DNA of 64,000 nucleotides from Oceanospirillaceae bacterium. GTDB lineage: Bacteria; Pseudomonadota; Gammaproteobacteria; Pseudomonadales; Oceanobacteraceae. Below are positions 25,507-34,953 of the stretch, piece by piece; the stretch's first letter is position 1; the number at the start of each line of letters is the position of its first letter. The notes below the pieces were generated by a model that saw only the letters and a list, made by a program, of their open reading frames with translations, was not told the origin of the DNA and searched no databases. Made by a program: the position numbers and the translations under genes. Location of the stretch: the NCBI GenBank assembly GCA_024234265.1, contig JACKOM010000004.1, positions 201,204 through 265,203 of the forward strand, read 5' to 3'.

Positions 25507-26342
25507 ACCGGAATACGTCCTTCAAATACGCGGGTTGCCGGGCCTTTCATAAATACCGGGCCTTCGCCGGGCCAGCGGATAGTGAGTGTGCCACCGGGCA
25601 GGTGTACCTGGGCGGCATCGTCGATCAGGTTCCAGGCACGGGCCACGACCATGGCAGCGCAGGCACCTGTGCCGCAGGCGAGGGTCCAGCCGGCACCACG
25701 CTCATACACCCGCAGTATGACTTCACCACGGTTTTTGATCTGCATAAAACCAACGTTGACGCGCTCCGGGAAGAGCGGGTGGTTTTCCAGAATCGGGCCG
25801 AGCTGGTTGACCAGTTCGCTGTTAACGTCGTCCACCAGAATCACCGCATGGGGGTTACCCATGGATACAGCGCCAAATTCCACCACTGTGCTGCCCTCAT
25901 TGAGCGGCACTTCCACCTGGTATTTTTCCGCGCGGGCGGGTTTATCCAGGGGCAGGTCTTTGGGCTCAAAACGCGGTGGGCCCATGTTCACGACCACTTC
26001 GCCGTCTGGCTCAAGGGTCAAAACGATAGGGCCGCTTTTGGTTTCAACATTGATGGTGGCTTTGGCGGTAAGGCGCGCATCGTGTACAAAACGCGCAAAA
26101 CAACGGGCGCCGTTGCCACATTGCTGCACTTCGCTGCCATCGGCGTTAAAAATCCGGTAGCGGAAGTCCATCTCCGGGCTGGAGGGCGGCTCAACAATTA
26201 ATAACTGGTCGAAACCAATGCCGAAGTTACGGTCGGCAAGCTGACGGACCAGTTCAGGGCGGAAAACAAAATGCTGGGTCACTAAGTCAACGACCATGAA
26301 GTCGTTGCCCAGACCGTGCATTTTGCTGAAGCGTAATAACAT
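25503..26342 (-). CDS. dapF: Diaminopimelate epimerase
   Basis: DapF converts LL- to meso-diaminopimelate for lysine and peptidoglycan. The two catalytic cysteines are C75 in SEVQQCGNGARC and C223 in TLACGTGACAAM. The length, 279 residues, is normal. It lies 8 bp downstream of lysA, which uses its product, and overlaps DUF484. Confidence 0.97.
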   Translation of the reverse strand: MLLRFSKMHGLGNDFMVVDLVTQHFVFRPELVRQLADRNFGIGFDQLLIVEPPSSPEMDFRYRIFNADGSEVQQCGNGARCFARFVHDARLTAKATINVETKSGPIVLTLEPDGEVVVNMGPPRFEPKDLPLDKPARAEKYQVEVPLNEGSTVVEFGAVSMGNPHAVILVDDVNSELVNQLGPILENHPLFPERVNVGFMQIKNRGEVILRVYERGAGWTLACGTGACAAMVVARAWNLIDDAAQVHLPGGTLTIRWPGEGPVFMKGPATRVFEGRIPV

Positions 26343-26350
26343 GGTGCCCC

Positions 26351-27604
26351 CTAGGCTGGCAGTATGCTTTCCAGTGAGAACTGGTATTCAAAGGTTTCGC
26401 GCGCGCGCACCACATAACATTCGTTGCCATCCACCATGATTTCAGCAGGACGGTTACGGGTATTGTAGTTAGAGGCCATCACAAAGCCGTAGGCACCGGC
26501 GCTTTTCACCACCAGTAAGTCACCCTGCTCAATGGCCAGTTCACGCTCTTTACCTAAGAAGTCACCGGTTTCACACACGGGGCCAACCAGATCGTATTTC
26601 ATTTTCTGGGCGCTGCTGTTTTCTTTCACCGCCACAATGTCCTGCCAGGCACCGTACAGGGCCGGGCGGATTAAATCGTTCATCGCACCATCGATGATGG
26701 CGAAGTTTTTGTGCTCGGTGCATTTGAGGTATTCCACCGTGGTCACAAAAATACCGGCGTTAGCAGCGATAGAACGGCCCGGCTCAAGGATGATGCTGAG
26801 CGTGCGGCCGGCGAGTTTTTCTTTCACCGCGCTGAGGTACTGTGCCGGGGTCGGCGGAGTTTCATCGCGGTAGGTCACACCTAAACCGCCGCCTAAATCC
26901 AGGTGCTCGATGTTAATACCCATGTCCGCGAGTTTATCCACCAGGGCCAATACGCGGTCGAGGGCATCGAGGAAGGGGCGCAGCTGGGTTAACTGGCTGC
27001 CGATGTGGCAATCCACACCTTTGATTTCAATATTTGGCAGCTGCTTGGCGCGGGCATACACCTCAGGGGCGAGCTGGATATCGATACCAAATTTGTTTTC
27101 TTTCAGACCGGTGGAAATGTAAGGGTGGGTCTGGGCGTCTACGTCCGGGTTTACGCGGATGGAAATCGCGGCTTTTTTGCCCATTTCGCCGGCCACGTCG
27201 TTGAGGCGCTCCAGCTCAGCGGGGGATTCCACGTTAAAGCAGTGCACACCCACTTCCAGGGCAAAACGCATTTCGTCAGCCTGTTTGCCCACACCGGAAA
27301 ACACGACTTTGGCAGGGTTAGCGCCAGCCTTGAGGGCACGCTCCAGCTCACCGCGGGAAACGATGTCAAAACCCGCACCTAATTTGGCGAGCACATTCAG
27401 CACCCCAATGTTGGAGTTGGCTTTCACTGCGTAACACACCATGCCGGGGAAACTGCCCAGGGCGTCGGCATAGGCCTGATAGTGGGCGGTTAAGGCCGCA
27501 CGGCTGTAAACATAAAGCGGGGTGCCGAACTTATCAGCTAATGTGCTGACCGCTACACCTTCGGCAAACAACTCACCCTGCTGGTATTTAAAAAACTGAC
27601 TCAT
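26351..27604 (-). CDS. lysA: Diaminopimelate decarboxylase
   Basis: LysA is the PLP enzyme that makes lysine from meso-diaminopimelate. The 417-residue protein has the PLP lysine K61 in VCYAVKANSNIGVL. It also has HIGSQLTQ and LDLGGGLGVTY, the phosphate-binding EPGRSIAANAG and the partner-subunit cysteine region GPVCETGDFLG. Its ATG overlaps the lptM stop as ATGA, so translation is probably coupled. Confidence 0.97.
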   Translation of the reverse strand: MSQFFKYQQGELFAEGVAVSTLADKFGTPLYVYSRAALTAHYQAYADALGSFPGMVCYAVKANSNIGVLNVLAKLGAGFDIVSRGELERALKAGANPAKVVFSGVGKQADEMRFALEVGVHCFNVESPAELERLNDVAGEMGKKAAISIRVNPDVDAQTHPYISTGLKENKFGIDIQLAPEVYARAKQLPNIEIKGVDCHIGSQLTQLRPFLDALDRVLALVDKLADMGINIEHLDLGGGLGVTYRDETPPTPAQYLSAVKEKLAGRTLSIILEPGRSIAANAGIFVTTVEYLKCTEHKNFAIIDGAMNDLIRPALYGAWQDIVAVKENSSAQKMKYDLVGPVCETGDFLGKERELAIEQGDLLVVKSAGAYGFVMASNYNTRNRPAEIMVDGNECYVVRARETFEYQFSLESILPA

Positions 27605-27723
27605 GGTTTCACTGGCTCTTCAGAAGCGGGTTGTGGGCTGGCCGGTTCTGCTGGCATATACAGGGCCCCTTTCTGACCACAAGCCGCAAGGGCGAGCAGG
27701 GTTATCAGGATGAATATGCGCAT
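27601..27723 (-). CDS. lptM: LptM (YifL-type) small lipoprotein
   Basis: This 40-residue lipoprotein starts MRIFILITLLALAACGQKGA (lipobox LAAC, C15). It continues LYMPAEPASPQPASEEPVKP, the proline-rich tail typical of LptM/YifL/LppL. In E. coli LptM assists assembly of the LptD/E lipopolysaccharide translocon. It heads lptM-lysA-dapF, the standard order. Confidence 0.88.
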   Translation of the reverse strand: MRIFILITLLALAACGQKGALYMPAEPASPQPASEEPVKP

Positions 27724-27827
27724 ACCGGCACCACAAAATGGACAAAGGCTGGATTATAGGGGAAGGCCATAACAGCTACCAGATAAATGGCAGCGTCCCG
27801 GGTTAAGGTGAATGGCGGAGCGGGGAT

Positions 27828-28838
27828 TCATGGGGTAGCGTCTTGGGCAGGGCTACGCGCATTCTTAGCGCCTAGCAAAATCGCCTGATAAGCATATTTG
27901 CGATATTTCGCGAGCCACCTATCGTTCAGTTGTTCAAGAATCGCTAGGTACGCTACGAGCTTTATAGACTCAGACAGTATCTGTTCACGTTCAGATACTG
28001 CAAAAGCCTGTTGTGCTTGGGCCAATATATCCTGCATACGCTGATTATGTGCATCAAGAAAGGTCTGACTTTCGAGCACAAAGGCTTTTATTTCCTCATC
28101 TAATTCTGTGTTCTTGACGGTATAGTTTTTATCCATCGCCATAAGAACCAGCAACCCCCGCAACCCATGTACCGCATCCATAGTCGCTTTTGAATTGTCA
28201 GAAATCACCTTCTGGTACTCGCCGATTTTTTTATTAACCTCTTCTGGCGTAGCTTGCGCCTCTGTCTTTAGCAGAGCCAATAAATCATTCAATACTGCAT
28301 AGGAATTCATCATCAACATATCGAATGTATAACCATCGATATCGATAGGAACCTTTGGCATGCGATTCAGATAATCCAGTTTATGACTATGAAATAACCC
28401 CTGTACCAACTTTTGATGACCATCTATGACTGTATCCATTAATGCTTTTTTGTTCTCTGCCGATCCGTCAGGGGCCGCATCTTGATTTTCCAATGTACCT
28501 AGGTAGCTAACCGTACCTGCTTGGGAGGCAATAGCCGCATCGCGTGCTATTTTAGCCTGTTTACATAACACATCGTCTTCGCAAACAGGCAAGTCAGGTA
28601 TGATCTTCAATGCAGCTATTTCCGTCTTGCTGGCCAGCATTACCCCTTTTATTACATCTACTTGAGATGTTTTATTTTTAGCAACGGCATTTGAGTACAT
28701 CACCACTGGGGTGTAACAAGCCGCACGCAACTGCTGCGCAAGGATGAAATATGCCTTCCTTGATTCGTTATCTGCATTAACCTGCCAACTACAAAAAAAG
28801 AGCAACGATAATAAATAATGCTGCGGGCGCATTGCCAT
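27828..28838 (-). CDS. Uncharacterised exported protein
   Basis: The 336-residue protein is not recognised. Residues 1-22 look like a signal peptide ending QVNA-DN. The rest is predicted helical and soluble, with cysteines near 41, 83 and 88. Segments such as KATMDAVHGLRGLLVLMAMDKNY and ELDEEIKAFVLESQTFLDAHNQR suggest a helical bundle. AGGGA lies 7 bp before ATG 28838. It lies between cyaA and lptM, where Pseudomonas carries cyaY and rnk, so this is probably a lineage-specific insertion. Confidence 0.7.
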   Translation of the reverse strand: MAMRPQHYLLSLLFFCSWQVNADNESRKAYFILAQQLRAACYTPVVMYSNAVAKNKTSQVDVIKGVMLASKTEIAALKIIPDLPVCEDDVLCKQAKIARDAAIASQAGTVSYLGTLENQDAAPDGSAENKKALMDTVIDGHQKLVQGLFHSHKLDYLNRMPKVPIDIDGYTFDMLMMNSYAVLNDLLALLKTEAQATPEEVNKKIGEYQKVISDNSKATMDAVHGLRGLLVLMAMDKNYTVKNTELDEEIKAFVLESQTFLDAHNQRMQDILAQAQQAFAVSEREQILSESIKLVAYLAILEQLNDRWLAKYRKYAYQAILLGAKNARSPAQDATP

Positions 28839-28905
28839 AGTAATTCCCTTTATTAAAAACAGGCCGGGGAGATTAACAGGAATACTTTTTCGCCACTATT
28901 GTTTG

Positions 28906-31785
28906 TCAGTCGATCACACTATCCGGCGGCGGCAACTTCAGCCTGGCGAGGGCCTTATTCAGTTCACGCTCGAGGCGCAGTTTGTAAATCAGGTAACGGG
29001 AGGTTTGCAGAATTTGCCGTTTATCGCGCTGGTGCAGGCGGTCGGCGATGGAGAGGTCGGTGATGTAAATCGGGTATAACTCGCCGCTTTTGCGCAGGTT
29101 AAATAAATGCTGCGCCACGGCGCGGTAAACGTCATCGCCGTGGTCGAGATCGGAAAATTCTTCACGCTGGCAAATCAGGGTAAAACTCAGGCGGTTTTGT
29201 GCATCAAAATCCACCTGGGCGTGGATGTCATAAAAACGCGCGCGGCCAAAACCCTCATGGGGGCGGGTTGGGCGCAGGCGCATGCCCTGCTCCCCTTCGG
29301 GCAACTGAATTTCGTGGTATTCGATAATGCGTTCCTGCACCTGTTCCGGGTCGCTGTAACGGTGGCGGTTTTCTCGGTATTCCACCTGGCGTAAAAAATG
29401 ATGCAGGGGGTTTAATAAACTCGCTTCGTTGTAAAAGGGGGTTTGCCAGCTCGACAGGGAACCCCGTTCGTCGAGCACATATACCGAGGCCAGCTCACCG
29501 CGTTTGATGTAATACACCTGGATGCGCCCCGGGTGGGTATTTTCACACATGAGTTTTAACGGCGTGCCACGCAAGGCGTGGCTGTCGAGCACTATCTGGC
29601 TGTAACCGGGCTGGGGTTTTTGCAGGTGGGTTAATAAACCGCCGATGGCTTCAAAATGGTAAATCAGGGGGTGCCCGCCCTGTTGGGAAATCACGTGGTA
29701 ATGCCCGGCAATTTCCAGCACAAAACGCGCATTGGGGCCGTAGGACGATGCAAAAAAACACTGGCGGATTTCTTCAAATAAGGCGTTTACGCGGCGGGTA
29801 ATGGCCTGCGGGCGGGTCGGGCAAAAACAATGCACCTGTAATTCCGGCAGGTTATCACCACCTGCGCCCTGGCAGGCCACCAAATAATCTTCCACACAGC
29901 GCAGCAGGGCGGTTTGCCCTTCATAACGTGTGACTAACACTTCATTCCAGCTGTTCAGGGTGAGTTGGTCGATGGTTAAAACCAGATTTTCACGCAGGGC
30001 GCTGAAACCTAAAGAATCGGTACGGTTGCTGATTTTATGTATGCCCTTGCGGGTGAAATGCCCCATGGGGTCGATAAACACATTCACGAATAAATAAATA
30101 CAGCGCGGTGCGGGGGGCTGTTCAAAATCAGCGGTTTTGCTGCCCGGCAGGGGGAAATTATTCAGGCGGCTGGTAATTTCTTTTAATTCGTAATCTTTGG
30201 CGTGGCTGCGCCCCTGATACATAGCCACCTGGGTGGAGGATTCCATCACCTGATTCACATGGGCCCAGGCCAGCACTTCAATCAGGCTGTGGGATTTACG
30301 GATCGGGCTGACTTTCATATCCGGGCGCACCACGCCCATAAATAACGACCAGGCCATGCTCGGGATTTTTTGTTTTACGTGTTGTTTATCCAGGTGCAGG
30401 CTGAGTTTTTCTTCGTAAACATCTTTGCTGATGCCGGGATTTATTAATTCAATTTTGCCGGGTTTACGGTCAAACGCGGCGTAAAGTTTATGCCCGAGCA
30501 GGGTCATATCCCGCGCATTTAACAGGGTTTCCTGCTGATGGCGGCGGCTGAACTGGCTTAAAAATTTATAACTGTGAATTAATTCAGCCACCAGCTGTTT
30601 GCGCTCTTCCATCACTGTGCTGACATGCCAGTGGCTGCGGGCATCAAGGTGCAATAAATAATTATCCTGCCAGTGCCAGTCGCGGATCAGGCCCTGCAAA
30701 ATATCGCGTTTCCAGTTATTTTTGCGCCCCGCCTGGCTCATTTTGACATTGGCTTTGAAATACAGGCAGCGCCGCACCAACTCTAAGCGGTCAAGTTCCT
30801 CACGGGCGAGCAGGTATTGCTCCAAACGGTTGTATAACAGCAGGTAGGGATCGAGTTTTTTCAGGGGATATTCAACGTCGTAAATCAGTTTTTTAAAGTC
30901 GAGACAAATCGGCTGAATATAGGGGTAACTGCTGGCATAAATTTCGGTGAGCAATAATTTCAGAATGGATTTATAGGGCGATTCAATGCCCTTGTATAAC
31001 TGCCACATACCGGCACCGATAAATTCACCGGCGGGTATTTCCCCCACGCCGCCAAAATCAATCACATCATCCTGCTGGATATAACCCTGTTTATCTAAGC
31101 GATATACAAAATCATCGTATTGCTCTTCCATGTGCGGCGGCACTATCCACCAGATAGGGTAAGCACCGGCGAGTAAAATGGCGCTGCGGTAAAACTCATC
31201 GAGTAATAACTGGTGTTGGGCACTGCCGCAGTCTTCGCCGTTTAAATCACGCCGTTCACCACGGCGGAAACGCTCCGCATCCATCAGGAAAAAATGCACC
31301 TCAAGGCCCACATCGGCACCGGCTTTTTCTACACCTTTGCATTTATGCTGCAGGGCTTCGATTTCAATGGCCGTTAATTTCGGATCATGGCAAATCCAGA
31401 TATCCAGATCGCTGCCACCTGAATGGCCAAGGCTGCCACTGCTGCCCATGGCAAATAAACTTTTAATGCGCACTTCGCCGCGGCGGCGTTGCTGATACTG
31501 ATAACCAAAATACAGCGCCATGGCCGAACGCACATCGTCTTTGCCGGCGGTATAACGGGCCACGCCACTGGGACAATCATGACCAGTGAAACCGGGTAAT
31601 TTTTCGTGGTTGGTATGGAAAAACAGCGGCAGGGCACTGAGAAAGTGTAACTGGCGGTCGGTCAGGGCCTGACGGGCACGCTCCAGCCGCAGTGTATTCA
31701 CCGCTAAAAAGCGTTTTACGACGTTCTCGGCTTGGGTGCGGTCAAAGCCGCGTCCGAGGTTGCTGCTGTCTGCCATCTGACCCAT
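28906..31785 (-). CDS. cyaA: Class I adenylate cyclase
   Basis: CyaA makes cyclic AMP from ATP. The 959-residue protein has the N-terminal nucleotidyltransferase signature GSSGSLGHSGGSDLDIW at 114-130. Long conserved class I blocks follow, such as KSILKLLLTEIYASSYPYIQPICLDFK and the C-terminal regulatory half. ATG 31776 (MADSS) is an equally good start, as neither has a strong ribosome site; a TATACT hexamer lies at 31797-31792, very close to the start. The DUF3047 gene is immediately upstream on the same strand. Confidence 0.95.
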   Translation of the reverse strand: MGQMADSSNLGRGFDRTQAENVVKRFLAVNTLRLERARQALTDRQLHFLSALPLFFHTNHEKLPGFTGHDCPSGVARYTAGKDDVRSAMALYFGYQYQQRRRGEVRIKSLFAMGSSGSLGHSGGSDLDIWICHDPKLTAIEIEALQHKCKGVEKAGADVGLEVHFFLMDAERFRRGERRDLNGEDCGSAQHQLLLDEFYRSAILLAGAYPIWWIVPPHMEEQYDDFVYRLDKQGYIQQDDVIDFGGVGEIPAGEFIGAGMWQLYKGIESPYKSILKLLLTEIYASSYPYIQPICLDFKKLIYDVEYPLKKLDPYLLLYNRLEQYLLAREELDRLELVRRCLYFKANVKMSQAGRKNNWKRDILQGLIRDWHWQDNYLLHLDARSHWHVSTVMEERKQLVAELIHSYKFLSQFSRRHQQETLLNARDMTLLGHKLYAAFDRKPGKIELINPGISKDVYEEKLSLHLDKQHVKQKIPSMAWSLFMGVVRPDMKVSPIRKSHSLIEVLAWAHVNQVMESSTQVAMYQGRSHAKDYELKEITSRLNNFPLPGSKTADFEQPPAPRCIYLFVNVFIDPMGHFTRKGIHKISNRTDSLGFSALRENLVLTIDQLTLNSWNEVLVTRYEGQTALLRCVEDYLVACQGAGGDNLPELQVHCFCPTRPQAITRRVNALFEEIRQCFFASSYGPNARFVLEIAGHYHVISQQGGHPLIYHFEAIGGLLTHLQKPQPGYSQIVLDSHALRGTPLKLMCENTHPGRIQVYYIKRGELASVYVLDERGSLSSWQTPFYNEASLLNPLHHFLRQVEYRENRHRYSDPEQVQERIIEYHEIQLPEGEQGMRLRPTRPHEGFGRARFYDIHAQVDFDAQNRLSFTLICQREEFSDLDHGDDVYRAVAQHLFNLRKSGELYPIYITDLSIADRLHQRDKRQILQTSRYLIYKLRLERELNKALARLKLPPPDSVID

Positions 31786-31833
31786 GTTGCGAGTATAGAT
31801 GGCATAACAGCCGGGGCAGGATTTTACGGGGTT

Positions 31834-32499
31834 TTACTGGGCCACAAAGGCCATATCGCCGTAATAGGCAACGGCCTTACCCTGGGTATCGTCGGTGTCG
31901 GTCATGATGCTGACAAAATCTATGCGGTCGATTTTCTCACCGAAGGCTTTTTGCCAGTCCTGACGGATATTACGCCGCACGGTTTGCCAGCGCTGCGCGG
32001 GGGTTTCTTTGCCACTCACCGCGAGGATAACGCTGTCGGGGTTGCTGGCGCTTTTCCAGGCCGCACCGGATTTCTGCTGGCTGGACCAGACATAATGGAT
32101 AACCTTGGCACCAAAAAAGCTGTAACGGCCTACGGAAACCCGCACCGCATAGTCATCACCACTTTTGCTTTGCTCATCAAACTCAGTCACCGTGCCTTCA
32201 ATGCCTGAATCATTCACACGGGAGAAGTGGGGGAAGGATTCTACCGACCATTGCCAGGTCAGCACCGGCGTTTTTTTCAGATCAACCCGGTTACGGTATT
32301 CGTAACCCGAGGCGCTGGCATGGCTCTCGGCACGCAGCACAACCCCCTGTTCAAGATCCATCACCCGGTCATATTGGGTGGCACCGGTTATCGTCAGGCC
32401 GGACCAGTCTTGTAAATCGGCTTCCTGCATTAAAACTTCGGCATGGCTGCTGATACTGGTACAGGCCAGTAACAGGCATATAACGAGATGATCCTTCAT
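31834..32499 (-). CDS. DUF3047 exported protein
   Basis: The 221-residue protein has a signal peptide MKDHLVICLLLACTSISSHA. The mature region TPVLTWQWSVESFPHF ... GDDYAVRVSVGRYSFFGAKVIHYVWS ... IDFVSIMTDTDDTQGKAVAYYGDMAF is characteristic of the DUF3047 family. Its function is unknown and it is predicted periplasmic or surface exposed. I chose ATG 32499 because the signal peptide begins there; the frame continues to 32583. It lies 48 bp upstream of cyaA. Confidence 0.85.
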   Translation of the reverse strand: MKDHLVICLLLACTSISSHAEVLMQEADLQDWSGLTITGATQYDRVMDLEQGVVLRAESHASASGYEYRNRVDLKKTPVLTWQWSVESFPHFSRVNDSGIEGTVTEFDEQSKSGDDYAVRVSVGRYSFFGAKVIHYVWSSQQKSGAAWKSASNPDSVILAVSGKETPAQRWQTVRRNIRQDWQKAFGEKIDRIDFVSIMTDTDDTQGKAVAYYGDMAFVAQ

Positions 32500-32605
32500 G
32501 GTGTGTGCCTTTTTTATTGTTGTAACGGCGCTGAAGCGTAACTGCTGGGCTGGAACCTTAGTGGTCGGAGAGGCCTTTGACAACGTCCAAAATAGTCAAT
32601 ATGAC

Positions 32606-32650
32606 AAACGCCTGTCCGGAATGTGTAGTTCTTCCGGTAAACAGGCGTTT
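32606..32650. terminator. Long hairpin between sutA and DUF3047, possible terminator
   Basis: AAACGCCTGT pairs with ACAGGCGTTT, and inside it CCGGAA pairs with TTCCGG. The flanking T-run on the minus strand is short, so it could end sutA transcripts or act as a processed RNA structure. Confidence 0.55.
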
Positions 32651-32678
32651 ACTGCGCACTATGCCCACAACGGGAACA

Positions 32679-32942
32679 TTAAATCGGGCGCGAACCGTAG
32701 TTAGACTGGGGTTTACGTGGTGGATCACCCATGACGTTATCGGCAATTTCCTGCACCTTGCCACCCTGACTCAGAAAACGCTGCATATCCATTTCCATTT
32801 GTTTACGCAGTTTTTCACGGGAAGCCAGGGAGCGCATCGCGCTTTCGTCTGAGCTGCCTATGTAGTCCATATCGGGTTTTTCTTCTGCAACCGGAGTTTC
32901 AGATTCCATATCATCCATAGGTTCAAGTTCGTCTTCTGACAT
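32679..32942 (-). CDS. sutA: SutA-like RNA-polymerase-associated regulator
   Basis: The 87-residue acidic protein ends GGKVQEIADNVMGDPPRKPQ-SNYGSRPI, almost the same C-terminal signature as Pseudomonas aeruginosa SutA. SutA binds RNA polymerase and raises expression of ribosomal and maintenance genes in slow growth. The N-terminal part is an acidic tail (MSEDELEPMDDMESE) and the middle is helical (REKLRKQMEMDMQRFLSQ). The gene neighbourhood, near amtB/glnK/yifB/rep, is also as in Pseudomonas. GAGGGA precedes the ATG. It is shorter than the roughly 105-residue Pseudomonas protein, mainly in the acidic region. Confidence 0.85.
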   Translation of the reverse strand: MSEDELEPMDDMESETPVAEEKPDMDYIGSSDESAMRSLASREKLRKQMEMDMQRFLSQGGKVQEIADNVMGDPPRKPQSNYGSRPI

Positions 32943-33276
32943 ATGCAGTCCCTCATATTCCTTTGATGTCTGTCAGCTCTCTTTCTGCAAGCTAGATATA
33001 TATAGCCCATGATCTGAGCTATGCCAGTCAGAAAACACGGTTGGCAAAACTGGCCTAACCTTATACCGCATTAAATTGCGCCAATTCTGTGCAAAGCGTG
33101 ATCCTGATGCTTTATTTTTGCGCACAGCTTAGTTAAGGTGATGGTCCCCGCATTGGACGAACCAGCGTGGCCCAGCCCCTGGTTTCGTTCAATTTTAATC
33201 CCTGCTTTTCTTTCCATGACCGGCTAAAACCGCTAACCTTTCGCCCCTCTTTGTTCCCGCATGTACAGGATTGCCC
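32943..33276. promoter_or_regulatory. Divergent intergenic region sutA/speE
   Basis: 334 bp without a gene. It should hold the promoters of sutA (minus) and speE (plus). A minus-strand TATAAG near 33060 is a possible -10. No operator or RNA structure stands out. Confidence 0.35.
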
Positions 33277-34137
33277 ATGAGCCAAATCGACAACACCTGG
33301 TTTTCTGAGGTTATGGCCGCCGACGGTTCCGCCTTCTCCCTCAAAATCAAACGCAAACTGCACGAAGAACAAACCCAGTATCAGTTCCTTGAAGTGTATG
33401 AAACCGAAACCTTCGGCAACCTGATGGTGCTTGATGGCAGCAACATGGTGACCAGCCGTGAGAATTTCCTGTACCACGAAATGCTCAGCCATGTACCGCT
33501 GTTTACCCACCCCAACCCAAAACGGGTGGCGATTATCGGCGGCGGTGACTGCGGCACCCTGCGTGAGGTGTTAAAACACAAAGGCGTGGAAGAGGTTTTC
33601 CAGATTGATATCGACGAAGCCGTGACCCGCGCTTCGGAAAAATATTTCCCTGAATTATGTGAATCCAACAACGACCCACGCGCCAAGCTTATGTGGATTG
33701 ATGGCATCAAATGGATTCAGGACGCCCCCAAAGGCTCACTGGATGTGATTATTGTGGATTCCACCGATCCGGTTGGCCCGGCCGTGGGTTTATTTGCTGA
33801 AGATTTTTACAAAGCCTGTTTTGATGCACTGGGTGATGACGGCGTATTGGTTGGCCAGAGTGAATCGCCGTTATTTCACACCGCCAGCATTATCAAACAA
33901 ATGTATGTGGATTTACGCAGCGCCGGTTTTATTGAGGTGAATACCTTCCCCTTCCCACAGCCTATTTACCCCACAGGTTGGTGGAGCTGCACAGTGGCGA
34001 TTAAATCCGGTGCCATGCAGAATTTCCGCGAGCAGGATGCACGCAACGCCGGTTTTGAAACCCTGTATTACACCGCCGACCTGCACAAAGGTGCGCTAGT
34101 GATGCCACCTTTTATGCAGAAAATCCTGAAGGGCTAA
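33277..34137 (+). CDS. speE: Polyamine aminopropyltransferase (spermidine synthase)
   Basis: SpeE transfers aminopropyl from decarboxylated S-adenosylmethionine to putrescine. The 286-residue protein has the nucleotide-binding GGGDCGTLREVLKH (88-101; most relatives read GGGDGGT), the catalytic-loop IIVDSTDPVGPA with D161 and D164, and PIYPTGWWSCTVA. I chose ATG 33277, which follows AGGA at 33267-33270. No speD is visible. A terminator follows at 34154. Confidence 0.95.
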   Translation: MSQIDNTWFSEVMAADGSAFSLKIKRKLHEEQTQYQFLEVYETETFGNLMVLDGSNMVTSRENFLYHEMLSHVPLFTHPNPKRVAIIGGGDCGTLREVLKHKGVEEVFQIDIDEAVTRASEKYFPELCESNNDPRAKLMWIDGIKWIQDAPKGSLDVIIVDSTDPVGPAVGLFAEDFYKACFDALGDDGVLVGQSESPLFHTASIIKQMYVDLRSAGFIEVNTFPFPQPIYPTGWWSCTVAIKSGAMQNFREQDARNAGFETLYYTADLHKGALVMPPFMQKILKG

Positions 34138-34153
34138 ACGCTTTTACAGGAAT

Positions 34154-34181
34154 AAAAAAACCGCCGAATGGCGGTTTTTTT
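34154..34181. terminator. Bidirectional terminator after speE
   Basis: A7, ACCGCC-like arm, GAAT loop, GGCGGT arm and T7. It sits between convergent speE and the Gcw_chp/TorF-type gene. Confidence 0.9.
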
Positions 34182-34195
34182 ATGCCTGCGTTAAA

Positions 34196-34810
34196 TCAAA
34201 AATCCAGTTTGCGGCTGATGCCTAAGGTAAACAGATTTAACAAATTATCCTGACGAGTCACTTTTAATTCGATATCCACATTCGAGGGCATGGCCGCAAC
34301 AAACGCGGCACTGTAATCCCACACCTGACCACCGGTAGCGTTGTCATCCAGGTGTCCGGCGGTAAATACAAAACCGGATTTCTCCCAGAACTGATAATTG
34401 GCGGCGGCTTCGTAATAACGGTATTGATCGGCTTCATCCCAATAACCGGTAATACGGTAACTGCTGTAGGAGGCACTGGCCGTATATTCGGAATCCGCAT
34501 CGCGGTTATCGTCATGGTTATAACTGATATAACCCGCACCCAGGCTCAGGCCACCGATATTAAAACGATAACCACCGTAGAGGTCATAACCAAAATAATT
34601 GTTGTTTTCAAAATTGCCGTGATAAGCCCAGGCGCCCGCGTAAAAACCCCATTTATCCACGTCCGCTCCGCCGGTTAATACCAGATCATCACCGGTCTGA
34701 TAAATACCACGCTGAATATAACGTGTGGTTAAACCGTAGTTCAGGCTCGCCTCAGCCAATGCATTCAGACTGAGCGCCAATAACAGGGGTAAACATAACA
34801 AACGATACAT
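34196..34810 (-). CDS. TorF/Gcw_chp-family putative outer-membrane protein (paralogue 2)
   Basis: The 204-residue precursor has a signal peptide ending LNALA-EA. The family opening SLNYGLTTRYIQRGIYQTGDDLVLTGG is followed by alternating strands ending in an aromatic residue (KLDF), as outer-membrane beta-barrels do. It is downstream of amtB on the same strand but behind a terminator, with its own possible promoter (TATAGT near 34845). A relative upstream of glnK (36721-37356) suggests a shared role in uptake across the outer membrane under nitrogen limitation; that is inference from context. Confidence 0.75.
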   Translation of the reverse strand: MYRLLCLPLLLALSLNALAEASLNYGLTTRYIQRGIYQTGDDLVLTGGADVDKWGFYAGAWAYHGNFENNNYFGYDLYGGYRFNIGGLSLGAGYISYNHDDNRDADSEYTASASYSSYRITGYWDEADQYRYYEAAANYQFWEKSGFVFTAGHLDDNATGGQVWDYSAAFVAAMPSNVDIELKVTRQDNLLNLFTLGISRKLDF

Positions 34811-34910
34811 GCTGAATCCTAAACTAAAACGGGCAGCGCACTATAACCCTGGGCCTGCAATTATGAAAGTCTGACTCTGATTGCCGCTGCAGGGGAAAGT
34901 TCGCCAAATA

Positions 34911-34936
34911 AAAAAGGGCCCCGCAGGGCCCTTTTT
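34911..34936 (-). terminator. Terminator downstream of amtB
   Basis: A5-GGGCCC and GGGCCC-T5 arms enclose a CGCA loop just after the amtB stop. Confidence 0.85.
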
Positions 34937-34953
34937 ACATCATGCAGGCATGA

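Noticed and set aside
33364..33600. SpeE with GGGDCGT instead of GGGDGGT as a possible inactive enzyme
   Set aside because: Only one glycine of the nucleotide-binding loop is cysteine; the catalytic aspartates and all other motifs are intact, so it is most likely functional.
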